A stretch of DNA of 64,000 nt from assembly GCA_964509295.1 (NCBI GenBank), contig CAZDWS010000009.1:149312-213311 (forward strand), in the 5' to 3' direction. The translations under genes were made by a program, and so were the position numbers. Below the pieces are notes generated by a model that made no database searches, had not been told where the DNA came from, and was given only the letters and a program-made list of their open reading frames with translations. Origin of the DNA: JBGSQR01 sp964509295. GTDB lineage: Bacteria; Desulfobacterota; Desulfuromonadia; Geobacterales; Pseudopelobacteraceae. Shown piece by piece: positions 45,119 to 54,299 of the stretch (position 1 is the stretch's first letter; every line of letters begins with the position of its first letter).

Positions 45119-46738
45119 ATGAAGAATTTTACAATCGGGACACGTTTATTGGCAGGATTTTCAATTGTCGCATTACTACTGGTCATCGTTATAGCAACTG
45201 GTATCAACAGCCTTCTCAACAGCGGAGAACAACTTGAAAATGTAAATCGGATAAGCGATTTAAGCTCAAACGCCGCAAAAGTTCAGCTGAGCATCAAGAA
45301 CGTTGATGAAGGGATAAAAGGTCTGATTCTGGTCGATAACGCAGCTGACCGGGAAAAGATAAACGCACAAATTGAAGAAAGTCGAAAAATTTATCGCGAA
45401 AGCATCGCATTTGTTGAAAAAAGCACCAAAACACCGGATGGAATAAAATTAGTTGGAGATCTTAAAAATGCCATTGGTACAGAGCTTGAAGTCAATAAAA
45501 AACTAACGGCTGCAGCACTGAGTAACGACACCACACTGTTCAGATCAATTATGAATGGTGAAGGCGACAAGGCCATTGCAAATACATCCAAATCTGCTAA
45601 AGCATTGTTGGATTATTATGAAAAACGGACTGACCTGCGCGTGGCCACTGCAAGAGACGCAGGTAAAAATGCAATTCTGGTCATGTCAGGACTAGGCATT
45701 GCAGCACTGATTTTGAGCATTTTAACATCCATAATAATAACACGCAGCATCAAACGGCCACTGGATGAAATTATCCGCTCCATAACTGTAATTGCCGATG
45801 GAGATTTATCCCGGCGCGTAGATTTTGAAAGCAGGGATGAACTTGGAAATCTCTGCAAACATTTCAATGATTTTGTTGGAAAGTTTCAGAACATCATGTT
45901 TCAACTTACAACAGATGCAAGCAAAGTAGCATCTGCCTCAACACAATTGCTGGGTACGGCACGCCTGATGGCAGAGGGGTCAGAAGAAGTTGTAGCCCAG
46001 GCGAATACAGTCGCCACAGCAGGCGAAGAGATGGCAGCCACATCAAACGACATTGCCCAGAATTGCCATTTGACGGCACAAAGTGCCCAACGGGCTAATG
46101 ACTCCGCCCTGGAGGGAGCACGAGTAGTTCAGGCTACTGTAGCAGTTATGGGATTAATTGCAGACAGGGTAAAAAGTGCTGCAGAGACCGTTGAATCCCT
46201 TGGAGCCCGTTCTGACCAGATCGGTGCGATTGTTGGGACTATTGAGGATATTGCTGACCAGACTAACCTGCTCGCCCTCAATGCTGCGATTGAAGCAGCC
46301 AGAGCCGGCGAACAGGGTCGGGGTTTTGCTGTTGTAGCCGATGAGGTCAGGGCGCTTGCAGAGCGAACAACTCGCGCAACCAAAGAAATTTCCGACATGA
46401 TCAAATCCATTCAAAAAGAAACAAAAAGTGCGGTAACAGCTATGGAAGAGGGAAATAGCGAAGTCGAGCGCGGCACACAGGAAGCTGCCCGCTCAGGCAA
46501 GGCCCTTGAAGACATTCTCGAGCAGATCAATGCTGTTACACTTCAAGCAAACCAGATCGCTACGGCTGCTGAAGAACAGACTGCAACTACCAGTGAAATA
46601 AGCAGCAATATGATGCAAATAACAAATATCGTACAAAGAACAGCACAAGGTGCAGGAGATACATCAGAGGCCGCAAAAAGCCTTTCCTCAATGTCCGAGG
46701 AGTTACAGGCAATTGTTCGCCAGTTTAAAGTTTCTTAA
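45119..46738 (+). CDS. Methyl-accepting chemotaxis protein
   Basis: 539 residues. TM1 (LLAGFSIVALLLVIVIATGI), a four-helix-bundle periplasmic domain, TM2 (about residues 185-205), HAMP, then the signalling domain with hairpin tip IADQTNLLALNAAIEAARAG and GFAVVADEVRALAERT. It lacks a C-terminal CheR-tethering pentapeptide (ends RQFKVS). Start ATG 45119 with AGGAG; the frame is open upstream. First gene behind the GEMM riboswitch, so its synthesis should follow a cyclic dinucleotide. Confidence 0.95.
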   Translation: MKNFTIGTRLLAGFSIVALLLVIVIATGINSLLNSGEQLENVNRISDLSSNAAKVQLSIKNVDEGIKGLILVDNAADREKINAQIEESRKIYRESIAFVEKSTKTPDGIKLVGDLKNAIGTELEVNKKLTAAALSNDTTLFRSIMNGEGDKAIANTSKSAKALLDYYEKRTDLRVATARDAGKNAILVMSGLGIAALILSILTSIIITRSIKRPLDEIIRSITVIADGDLSRRVDFESRDELGNLCKHFNDFVGKFQNIMFQLTTDASKVASASTQLLGTARLMAEGSEEVVAQANTVATAGEEMAATSNDIAQNCHLTAQSAQRANDSALEGARVVQATVAVMGLIADRVKSAAETVESLGARSDQIGAIVGTIEDIADQTNLLALNAAIEAARAGEQGRGFAVVADEVRALAERTTRATKEISDMIKSIQKETKSAVTAMEEGNSEVERGTQEAARSGKALEDILEQINAVTLQANQIATAAEEQTATTSEISSNMMQITNIVQRTAQGAGDTSEAAKSLSSMSEELQAIVRQFKVS

Positions 46739-46759
46739 ATCGATAAAAATGTGAGGCAT

Positions 46760-46802
46760 GTCTCCTTTAACTGCCAGCATACAGCTGACAGACTAAGGAG
46801 AC
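46760..46802 (+). other. Hairpin between chemoreceptor and binding-protein genes
   Basis: GTCTCCTT pairs perfectly with AAGGAGAC, with an inner CAGC/GCTG stem. There is no T run, so its role as a terminator is doubtful. The interval to the next gene (46803-46900) shows only A/T-rich DNA. Confidence 0.5.
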
Positions 46803-46900
46803 GGCCTTAAAAACTATTGGCACTTGCGTCACACTGAGACATCAAGTATTCTTTTTTTGTTTTATATTATTATCCTTTTCTATTAAAAAGGACCAGACCT

Positions 46901-47743
46901 GTGACTAAATTTAAATCATTAATATTGACTGCACTGTTTTTGGTAAGCAGTATTACCACTGCCAGCACCTGCCAGGCCTCAGAGACAATCCGTATCAACG
47001 GTTCCGGAATTGCCCTGGATATGATGAGACCATTGATTGCTGCCTACTTAAGGTCAAACCAGAATGCACATATTGAGATGGGAAAACCTCTGGGAAGCTC
47101 AGGTGCAACAAAAGCCCTGATTGCTGGGGCCCTTGACATGGCAGTATGCAGTAGAGGTCTAAATCCGGAAGAAGCAGCACAAGGGGTGACACAGAAAAAG
47201 TACGGTATAACACCGCTTGTCATAGCAACGGAAAAGTACGTCCCCAAATCCGGAATCAGTACTAAAGAGCTTGAAGATATCTTCACCGGCAAGCTGGCTA
47301 CCTGGGAGAATGGTGAAAAAATCCGGCTGGTTCTACGTCCCCAGGAAGATATTGACACCAAAATTCTACGTAAGCTGTCCAGTGGAATGAACAGTGCCAT
47401 TGATACCGCACATGCAAGAACTGGAATGATTATGGCAATTACTGACCCGGAATCATATTCTGCAATCAGCAGAACTCCAGGAGGCATAGGCACTACCGGC
47501 ATGAACAGTATTATCAGCGAAAAGCTGAACCTTAAAATACTATCGCTTAACGGCATTAAACCATCATTGCAGACAATCTCAAACGGGACTTATCCCCTGA
47601 CAAAAGAAATCAACTTCTCAATCACCACTAAAACACCTCCTGCTGCCCTAAAACTGATCAACTTTATTTTTTCCCGACAAGGCCGTACTATTGCTGAAAA
47701 ATCAGGCGTATTAGTTACTGCCGGTTTACCAGAAGGCAAGTAG
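46901..47743 (+). CDS. Periplasmic phosphate-type substrate-binding protein (PstS-like)
   Basis: 280 residues with a signal peptide (ILTALFLVSSITTASTCQA). ETIRINGSGIALDMMRPL, KPLGSSGATKALIAGALDMA and LEDIFTGKLATWENGE are typical of PstS-like PBP proteins. Without transporter genes nearby it probably serves as a sensor ligand carrier, perhaps for the adjacent GGDEF-EAL protein or the chemoreceptor. The start is GTG 46901. It ends 4 bases before the next gene. Confidence 0.87.
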   Translation: MTKFKSLILTALFLVSSITTASTCQASETIRINGSGIALDMMRPLIAAYLRSNQNAHIEMGKPLGSSGATKALIAGALDMAVCSRGLNPEEAAQGVTQKKYGITPLVIATEKYVPKSGISTKELEDIFTGKLATWENGEKIRLVLRPQEDIDTKILRKLSSGMNSAIDTAHARTGMIMAITDPESYSAISRTPGGIGTTGMNSIISEKLNLKILSLNGIKPSLQTISNGTYPLTKEINFSITTKTPPAALKLINFIFSRQGRTIAEKSGVLVTAGLPEGK

Positions 47744-47747
47744 ACTA

Positions 47748-49934
47748 TTGAAGCAGCCAGGAAACTCCATAGAACGTTTCACACTTGGCGTTGCGTGGAT
47801 ATTATCGGCATTGATAACATTTCTTGCTCCAGCCACCTTTTTTCAGGTTTCATATCAGCACCTGAAGACCGATTTAATGGTTCAGACAGAGCTGAGCGCC
47901 AACGACATCTCTGAACTGATCAAGTCAAACCCTACATTGTGGCGCTACGAAGAGCTCAGGCTGACTGAACTGCTCAAGCGTCGTTCAAAAAGCACTTCTG
48001 GTGAAACCAGGGTTATCTACGATACAAATTCCAATATTATTGCAAAAAATGCTCTTGAAGAACCTTTAGCCCACATACATATAGACCATGATATTTTTGA
48101 TGCAGGTACTGTTGCCGCCCGTATTGAGATCACCCGCTCTCTCTGGCCATTGTTGCGGCAAACTTTTTTAGTTGCACTATGTTCAGCTGTAATCTCCTCA
48201 ATAATATTTTTCACTCTTCGAATTCTGCCCAGACGGTCAATCAAAAAGGCATATCAAGCCCTAAGCGAGAATGAGAAAAAGTACCGCTCACTCCATGAAA
48301 CTATGAAGGAGGGAATGGCACTGCATCGCGTCACATTTAACAGCAGTGGAGAATTATCCACTTTCACAGTCATTGACGCGAATCCATCCTGTGCAGACAT
48401 GTTCAACTGCAGTCAACAGGAACTTATCGGGAGCGACAGCCTTACCCTGTTCGGCAAAAAATTCAATGAGTCTCTTTCCGAACTGCTTAATGTCTTTGAG
48501 CATGACAATTCATATTCCTTTGAAATCACTTTGCCTGATAAAGGCGGGTTTTTTCTGGTGACGGCATTCTCAAAAAATCCGGGAGTAATCACAACCCTTT
48601 TCGAGGACATAACAGAACGCAAAAAATCAGAACATAAAATAAAAAAAATGGCTTTTTCCGATCAGCTCACAGGCCTGCCAAATCGAACTCTTTTTCAGGA
48701 CCGCCTGAATCAGGCCATTGCTCAAGCGGAACAAAACGGCAGCAGCCTGGCTGTTTTTTACCTGGACCTGGACAGTTTCAAGATCTTCAATGACACAATG
48801 GGCCGTGCCACCGGAGATCAGCTGCTTATTGAAGTAAGTCGAAGACTGAGAGGCCAGATCCGCATTAGCGATACTTTGGCACGCATGGGAGAAGATGAAT
48901 TCTGCATCGTTGCAACGAACCTCGGGAAAGAGATTAATTCCACTTACATTGCCGGCAAGCTTATCAACTCGATTCTGCCTCCATTCCAGATCGGAAACAA
49001 AGAACTGCATGTAACAACCAGTATCGGCATTTCTGTTTTTCCAGATAACGGAAGTGATGCGGAAACACTGATAAAGAGTGCTGACATGGCCATGTATTCT
49101 GCAAAGAAAGCCGGAAGAAACAGCTATAACTTTTACTCTCCGGAAATGAACAACACAGCACAAGCACGCATGGAGCTTGAAAACGGAATACGAAATGCCC
49201 TGGAACGCGAAGAATTTTTTATTGAATTCCAGCCGATTATGAATACGAGTACCCAGACTATTGTAGCGACTGAGGCGTTGGTGAGATGGAACCACCCTAC
49301 TCGCGGGAGAATCCCGCCTAACGAATTCATTCCTTTTGCAGAAGAAACCGGATTGATTCTTCCTCTGGGAGAGTGGATTCTGCGTACCGTCTGCCTCAAA
49401 ATGAAGCATTGGAGTGATGCCGGTCTTCCTCAGATCAGATTTTCGGTAAATGTATCAAGCAGGCAGATAGAACAGCAGAATTTTGCGGAAGTTGTCAGAG
49501 AGGTTCTGCATTCAACAGGCGCAAATGCCGCCCAGCTTGAAATTGAACTGACCGAGAGCTGTCTTGTCAACCACGTCGGCAACAACATTGCCGAAATCTT
49601 TGACCTGCGTGATATTGGAGTATCCATTGCAATTGATGATTTCGGCACCGGCTATTCCTCCCTTGGTTATATCAAGACCCTTCAGATTGATCACATTAAA
49701 ATTGACCGGTCATTTGTCAACGACATCAATACCAATTTCCATGACCAGGCGATTGTGGAAGCCATTATCGCCATGTCACAAAAACTGGGTATTCAAAATA
49801 TCGCTGAAGGGGTCGAGACTGCGGAGCAACTGGAATTTCTGAGGGGACAGGGCTGTAAGGAAATTCAAGGGTATTATTTCCATCGACCACTTTCCGTGGA
49901 TAATTTTGAAACACTTTTAAGAGAACAATTGTAA
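47748..49934 (+). CDS. Membrane GGDEF-EAL protein with altered GGDEF and canonical EAL motif
   Basis: 728 residues, same architecture as 42552-44747. The GGDEF motif reads GEDEF (381-385), the second Gly replaced by Glu, while an RISD site is kept. The EAL domain is complete: EAL509-511, SVNVSS, ELTES, Asp630-Asp631 in IDDFGTGYSS, KIDRSFV and AEGVET. So a phosphodiesterase is expected, with a probably impaired cyclase. Start TTG 47748 is supported by alignment of KQPGNSIERFTLGVAW with KPDTLSLDRFTLATAW of the paralog. Coupled to the binding-protein gene. Confidence 0.92.
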   Translation: MKQPGNSIERFTLGVAWILSALITFLAPATFFQVSYQHLKTDLMVQTELSANDISELIKSNPTLWRYEELRLTELLKRRSKSTSGETRVIYDTNSNIIAKNALEEPLAHIHIDHDIFDAGTVAARIEITRSLWPLLRQTFLVALCSAVISSIIFFTLRILPRRSIKKAYQALSENEKKYRSLHETMKEGMALHRVTFNSSGELSTFTVIDANPSCADMFNCSQQELIGSDSLTLFGKKFNESLSELLNVFEHDNSYSFEITLPDKGGFFLVTAFSKNPGVITTLFEDITERKKSEHKIKKMAFSDQLTGLPNRTLFQDRLNQAIAQAEQNGSSLAVFYLDLDSFKIFNDTMGRATGDQLLIEVSRRLRGQIRISDTLARMGEDEFCIVATNLGKEINSTYIAGKLINSILPPFQIGNKELHVTTSIGISVFPDNGSDAETLIKSADMAMYSAKKAGRNSYNFYSPEMNNTAQARMELENGIRNALEREEFFIEFQPIMNTSTQTIVATEALVRWNHPTRGRIPPNEFIPFAEETGLILPLGEWILRTVCLKMKHWSDAGLPQIRFSVNVSSRQIEQQNFAEVVREVLHSTGANAAQLEIELTESCLVNHVGNNIAEIFDLRDIGVSIAIDDFGTGYSSLGYIKTLQIDHIKIDRSFVNDINTNFHDQAIVEAIIAMSQKLGIQNIAEGVETAEQLEFLRGQGCKEIQGYYFHRPLSVDNFETLLREQL

Positions 49935-49964
49935 GCGCCGGAATTACAGATAGCGACTTTTCAG

Positions 49965-49992
49965 GGTGCCTTATATTTCCGGCACCTTTTTT
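49965..49992 (+). terminator. Terminator of the riboswitch-led operon
   Basis: GGTGCC pairs with GGCACC around a 10-base loop, followed by a T6 run, 31 bases after the GGDEF-EAL stop. Confidence 0.8.
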
Positions 49993-50043
49993 ATTTTATC
50001 GTCATCATGGCAAAGTGACCAAGGAGTGTTTATAGTATAGGGT

Positions 50044-50988
50044 ATGGATAATAATGCAGATTTTGAGGTGGATGGTGATCAGGAAAACTGGCTGCCTTTG
50101 CATCCACTGAACCGTAAATCACTGACTAAAAAACAGGTTGATCTTCAGGCGCTGGTGCTTGACTCACGCTCAATACCATGTGTCATCAAGCCGGATGGTT
50201 CTGAATGGCAGCTGTTTGTGCCAGAGGAACACCTGGATGAAGCATGCAATGAACTGAGACAATTCAATGAAAAAAACAGGAATTGGCCACCACGCCTGCC
50301 GCCGTCACGGGCCCTGATTGAAAACACACTGCCGACCATCTGCGTACTGATTCTGCTGGCGACCTTTCACAATGTAACACTGCTTGGCCCATCATCAGCC
50401 ACTATGGGTTTTATTGATCTGCAGGCGCTCGGTATGGCACATACTGCGGCGATCCTTGACGGCCAGTGGTGGCGACTTGTCACAGCCTTGACCCTACATG
50501 CCAACCTGGTGCATCTGGCCAGCAACCTGACCATCGGTGGGGCTTTTATCATTTTTCTATGCAGAGAACTTGGTTCCGGCCTTTCCTGGAGCCTGCTGCT
50601 GACCACCGGCATCCTGGGAAATCTGATTAATGCCATTGTCCAGTCACCGGACCATCGCTCTGTGGGTGCCTCAACCGCTGTTTTTGGAGCTGTTGGGATA
50701 TTGTCCGCCATCAGCATGGTGCGCTACCGCCGCCACCTGCTGAAACGCTGGTTCATCCCGGTGGCCGCAGGTCTGGCTCTGCTGGCGCTACTGGGAGCGG
50801 AAGGAAAACAGACTGACCTGGGGGCGCACCTGTTCGGATTCTTTATCGGTATTCTGTGCGGAACAGCATCTGAATTTTTAACAGCACGCTACGGACGCCC
50901 CAACACACTGCTTAACACACTGCTGGCACTTGTCAGCACTGCTGTTGTCATAACCGCCTGGTGGATGGCCATAGGACTGGGTGGTTAA
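50044..50988 (+). CDS. Rhomboid-family intramembrane serine protease
   Basis: 314 residues. A soluble N-terminal region (about 90 residues) is followed by at least six membrane helices. Catalytic serine in VGASTAVFGAVG (GxSx) and catalytic His in LGAHLFGFFIG. HANLVHLASNLTIGG supplies the conserved His-Asn region of the oxyanion hole. Substrates unknown. It sits between the c-di-GMP operon and nifK, and converges with the nif operon. Confidence 0.9.
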   Translation: MDNNADFEVDGDQENWLPLHPLNRKSLTKKQVDLQALVLDSRSIPCVIKPDGSEWQLFVPEEHLDEACNELRQFNEKNRNWPPRLPPSRALIENTLPTICVLILLATFHNVTLLGPSSATMGFIDLQALGMAHTAAILDGQWWRLVTALTLHANLVHLASNLTIGGAFIIFLCRELGSGLSWSLLLTTGILGNLINAIVQSPDHRSVGASTAVFGAVGILSAISMVRYRRHLLKRWFIPVAAGLALLALLGAEGKQTDLGAHLFGFFIGILCGTASEFLTARYGRPNTLLNTLLALVSTAVVITAWWMAIGLGG

Positions 50989-51036
50989 TTTTCTGAGAAC
51001 TTCCGAACAAATAATTTCCATTCATTTGTCCTTCCA

Positions 51037-51065
51037 TAAAAAAAGGCGCCCCTTGCGGAGCGCCT
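51037..51065 (-). terminator. Terminator at the 3' end of nifHDK
   Basis: On the minus strand AGGCGC-T-CC GCAA GG-G-GCGCCT is followed by TTTTTTT, 37 bases past the nifK stop. The stem end GGGGCGCCTTTTTT is the same as in the nifH leader hairpin. Confidence 0.85.
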
Positions 51066-51101
51066 ATCTGAAAGCTTCACTTTATGATAACAACTATTGA
51101 A

Positions 51102-52574
51102 CTAGCGCATCATTTCGAAGAATCTGTCTTCACAGGTTTCATCCTTGATATCGATGAACTTGTTACAGATGAAAGTCAGCATGTTGATGACGCCCTGATA
51201 GCCGATCAGCGGATGACGGTGCAGGTTAACCCGGTCGAAGATCGGGAAGCCGAAGCGGAACAGCGGGATCTTGGCATCGCGGGCAGCAAACTTGCCGTGG
51301 GTATCGCCGATCATGGCATCGACCGGATCGGTCATAACCAGGCTGCGCAGGTGCCAGAGGTCCTTATTCATGTAGATCTTGCAGCCTTTGCCGTAAAGCG
51401 AGGCATCCAGCATGCCTTGAATTTCTTTTTCCAGTTTCTTGCTGCCTTTGCTGCAGAGGATGTGGTAAGGCTTGGCCCCCATTTCCAACAGAAAGGATAC
51501 ATAACCTACCAGGTAATCCGGATCGCCGTAAACAGCAAACTTCTTGCCGTGCATATACTGATGGGCATCTGTCATGGCGTCAACAGCGCGACCGCGTTCT
51601 GCCTTGATGGATTCCGGAATAGCCTTTCCGAACAACTCGGAAATCTTCATCAGGAAAGCGTCGGTTTTTTCGATACCAAATGGCAGCGGAAGGCTGGCAT
51701 GTTTGCCGGAGAAATTATCCTTTACCCAACCGTAAGTCTTGGTTGCACTGTAAGGCCCCAGACTTAGAGTAGCCTTGCCGTTAATGGAATCTGCTGCATC
51801 ATCCAGCTTGGTTCCTCCGGCATAGAGGTGATAAGTACCATCACATGGTGAATCAAATGTTTCGGAAATATCAGCCAAAATTGTAGTCGGAATACCGAAT
51901 TCCTTGAGAATACGCTTGTATTCACGGTAGTTGCCGGTGTTAAAATCGCAGCCGGGAATCAGGTTCAGCTTGCCGGTGCAGCGCCCCTCCATCTTCTTGC
52001 CTTCAGTCAATGTCTGCATGATTGACAACAACATCGCGTCATAACCATGGATATGTGAACCGTTGAAGCTGGGAGTATTTGCATAAGGAGCCAGATAATC
52101 CTGTGGAACTATGTTTTTATTACGGGCGTTCTTGATGAAGGCGGTCAGGTCATCACCGATAACCTCAGGCATGCAGGATGTGAAAATAGCCATCATCTTA
52201 GGCTTATACATCGCATAGGCATTTTCCATGGCCTCATGCAGGTTGTTCTGTCCGCCGAATACTGCGCCGTCCTCAGTCATGGCATCGGAAACGGCCGGAG
52301 CAGGCTCACGGAAGTGACGGTTGAGGGTTGAGCGGTAGTAGGAAGCACAGCCCTGTGAACCGTGTACAAAAGGCAGGGTACCTTCAAAGCCGTGGGCAAC
52401 AAGCTCGGCACCTAGCGGCTGGCAGGCATGGGCCGGATTGATCACCAGCGCCTGACGGGCAAAGTTTTTCTCTTTATACTCTTCCGAATTAATCCATTCC
52501 TTAACCCGTGCTATCTCTTCAGGTGGGGTCTCTGTAACATATTTAACGGCAGCTGCCGATTCAGTCGCACTCAT
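51102..52574 (-). CDS. nifK: Nitrogenase molybdenum-iron protein beta chain
   Basis: 490 residues. P-cluster cysteines are Cys51 (INPAHAC), Cys76 (GSQGCASYY) and Cys134 (TSCMPEVIGDD). The N-terminal extension found in some long NifK proteins is absent. Forms the alpha2-beta2 MoFe protein with NifD. AAAGGAG precedes the start. It is separated from nifD by 195 bases containing a large hairpin repeat, an unusual gap for two equimolar subunits. Confidence 0.97.
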   Translation of the reverse strand: MSATESAAAVKYVTETPPEEIARVKEWINSEEYKEKNFARQALVINPAHACQPLGAELVAHGFEGTLPFVHGSQGCASYYRSTLNRHFREPAPAVSDAMTEDGAVFGGQNNLHEAMENAYAMYKPKMMAIFTSCMPEVIGDDLTAFIKNARNKNIVPQDYLAPYANTPSFNGSHIHGYDAMLLSIMQTLTEGKKMEGRCTGKLNLIPGCDFNTGNYREYKRILKEFGIPTTILADISETFDSPCDGTYHLYAGGTKLDDAADSINGKATLSLGPYSATKTYGWVKDNFSGKHASLPLPFGIEKTDAFLMKISELFGKAIPESIKAERGRAVDAMTDAHQYMHGKKFAVYGDPDYLVGYVSFLLEMGAKPYHILCSKGSKKLEKEIQGMLDASLYGKGCKIYMNKDLWHLRSLVMTDPVDAMIGDTHGKFAARDAKIPLFRFGFPIFDRVNLHRHPLIGYQGVINMLTFICNKFIDIKDETCEDRFFEMMR

Positions 52575-52673
52575 GGTGTATCTCCTTTGGGCCGACGACT
52601 AATCTGTCGCACGGTCGGATATTGTTTATTGCTTTTACCTTCCGGCGTCCGATTTTGATGCCAGGTCGGTGGG

Positions 52674-52734
52674 GGCCAAGTGTTCCCGCGGAGGCGTAGC
52701 AGCGCTACGCCTCACAAGAGGAACACGAAGGCCG
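52674..52734. repeat. Large nested hairpin element between nifD and nifK
   Basis: Nested inverted repeats: GGCC, GTGTTCC/GGAACAC and the inner perfect GAGGCGTAGC/GCTACGCCTC (52691-52713). A GC-rich stretch to 52760 (GCCGCCGCCGAGATGGCGC) adds further pairing. It looks like an inserted intergenic repeat. Confidence 0.75.
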
Positions 52735-52769
52735 CCGCCGAGATGGCGCAAAAGCGGGCATCGCTATAC

Positions 52770-54212
52770 CTAGAAAGGTGCTTTTACTAGCTTCCAGGTC
52801 GGGCTATTTACTGCCATATCAATGTCACGGGCGAAAATCTCAAACCCGTTGTAACCATGATAAGGACCTGAGTAATCCCAACTGTGCATCTGACGGAACG
52901 GGATACCCATCTTCTGGAATACGTATTTTTCCTTGATACCGCTGCCGATCAGGTCCGGCTTGAGGGCATGGGCAAACTGTTCGAACTCATACTCGGATGG
53001 ATCGTCATATACTACTGTAGAGTCAGGCATTTCCGGCATGGTACGCTCATAGTCATCGTTGTGTGCAAACTCATAACCGGAGCCAACGCAATCCATTCCC
53101 AGGTCTTCATAGGCGCCGATGGTATGGCGAGGACGGAGTCCACCAACCAGCAGCATGACTTTTTTGCCTTCCAGGCGTGGGCGGTACTCATCGATAATTG
53201 CTTTCATAATCGGCTCGTACTTGGCGATGGCTATTTCTACCTTATCCTGAATAGTCTGGTCGAAACGGGCACCGATGGCGCGCAGACTTTCCTTGATCTT
53301 GGTAGGTCCAAAAAAGTTGAACTCCAACCAGGGAATACCAAACTTCTCTTCCATCACGCGGCACATGTAGTTCATGGAACGGTAGCAGTGAATCAGGTTC
53401 AGCTTGACAGTATGGGTTGCGGCAATCTTTTCCAACTCGCCGTCACCTGTCCAGACTGACTTTACATTCAGACCGATCTCCTCCAGAAGCGCCTTGGCGG
53501 ACCAGACGTCACCACCAATATTGTAATCGCCGATCAGCGAAATATCGTAAGGACTGGATTCCGGGAATTCACGTGTACCGATGATGTAGTCGCGGATGGT
53601 ATCGTTGGAGATATGGTGACCCAACGACTGGCTGACGCCACGGAAGCCTTCACAGTTACAAGGAATGATCGGGATATCCAGATCTACTGTTGCCTTCTTG
53701 GCCACAGAGTTAATATCGTCACCGATCAGACCGACCGGACATTCTGACAATACGGAAATACCTTTGGCCAACGGAAACAGGTCGTGTGCTTCTTCCAATA
53801 GCGTACGCAACTTCTTGTCGCCACCGTAGACGATGTCCTTTTCCTGGAAATCGGAAGTAAACTGCATTGCAAACTGGTCAACACCGTTGGTGCCGGTTAC
53901 CAGGTTGCGGCGCGTGCCCCATGAGTACCAGCCACATCCGACCGGTCCGTGAGAAACGTGGACCATATCGCGGATCGGGCCCCAAACAACACCCTTGGCG
54001 CCTGCATAGGCACAACCACGAGCACTCATGACACCGGGAACGGTTTTACGGTTGGACTTGACACATGATGAAGAGCCTTCCGGATCATTAGGTGCCAGGT
54101 GAGGCGCACGTTTTTTCTTCGCCTTCTCCGGATAGATTTCCAGAGCTTTATCGATCATAGCCTGAGTCGACTCTTTGGTAATTCCTTCTACTTTTCTGAC
54201 TGAATTTGACAT
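52770..54212 (-). CDS. nifD: Nitrogenase molybdenum-iron protein alpha chain
   Basis: 480 residues. P-cluster ligands Cys67 (SARGCAYAG), Cys93 (GPVGCGWYS) and Cys158 (SECPVGLIGDD). FeMo-cofactor ligands Cys276 (LIHCYRSMNY) and His443 (QMHSWDYSGPYHG). The CEGFRGVSQSLGHH region carries the cofactor-contacting Gln and His. These mark a molybdenum, not vanadium or iron-only, enzyme. The catalytic MoFe subunit. ATG 54212 follows AGGAG; the frame opens 11 codons earlier. Confidence 0.97.
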   Translation of the reverse strand: MSNSVRKVEGITKESTQAMIDKALEIYPEKAKKKRAPHLAPNDPEGSSSCVKSNRKTVPGVMSARGCAYAGAKGVVWGPIRDMVHVSHGPVGCGWYSWGTRRNLVTGTNGVDQFAMQFTSDFQEKDIVYGGDKKLRTLLEEAHDLFPLAKGISVLSECPVGLIGDDINSVAKKATVDLDIPIIPCNCEGFRGVSQSLGHHISNDTIRDYIIGTREFPESSPYDISLIGDYNIGGDVWSAKALLEEIGLNVKSVWTGDGELEKIAATHTVKLNLIHCYRSMNYMCRVMEEKFGIPWLEFNFFGPTKIKESLRAIGARFDQTIQDKVEIAIAKYEPIMKAIIDEYRPRLEGKKVMLLVGGLRPRHTIGAYEDLGMDCVGSGYEFAHNDDYERTMPEMPDSTVVYDDPSEYEFEQFAHALKPDLIGSGIKEKYVFQKMGIPFRQMHSWDYSGPYHGYNGFEIFARDIDMAVNSPTWKLVKAPF

Positions 54213-54299
54213 AAAGATCTCCTGTCGGAGTGCGCAATCTCGCAACCCCGTAGTTTCAATCCAAATTGATTAACCTGATTAGGTAAAACTGTTTGAAAA

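Noticed and set aside
48627..49409. 260-codon minus-strand frame
   Set aside because: Antisense to the second GGDEF-EAL gene, whose motifs are unambiguous.
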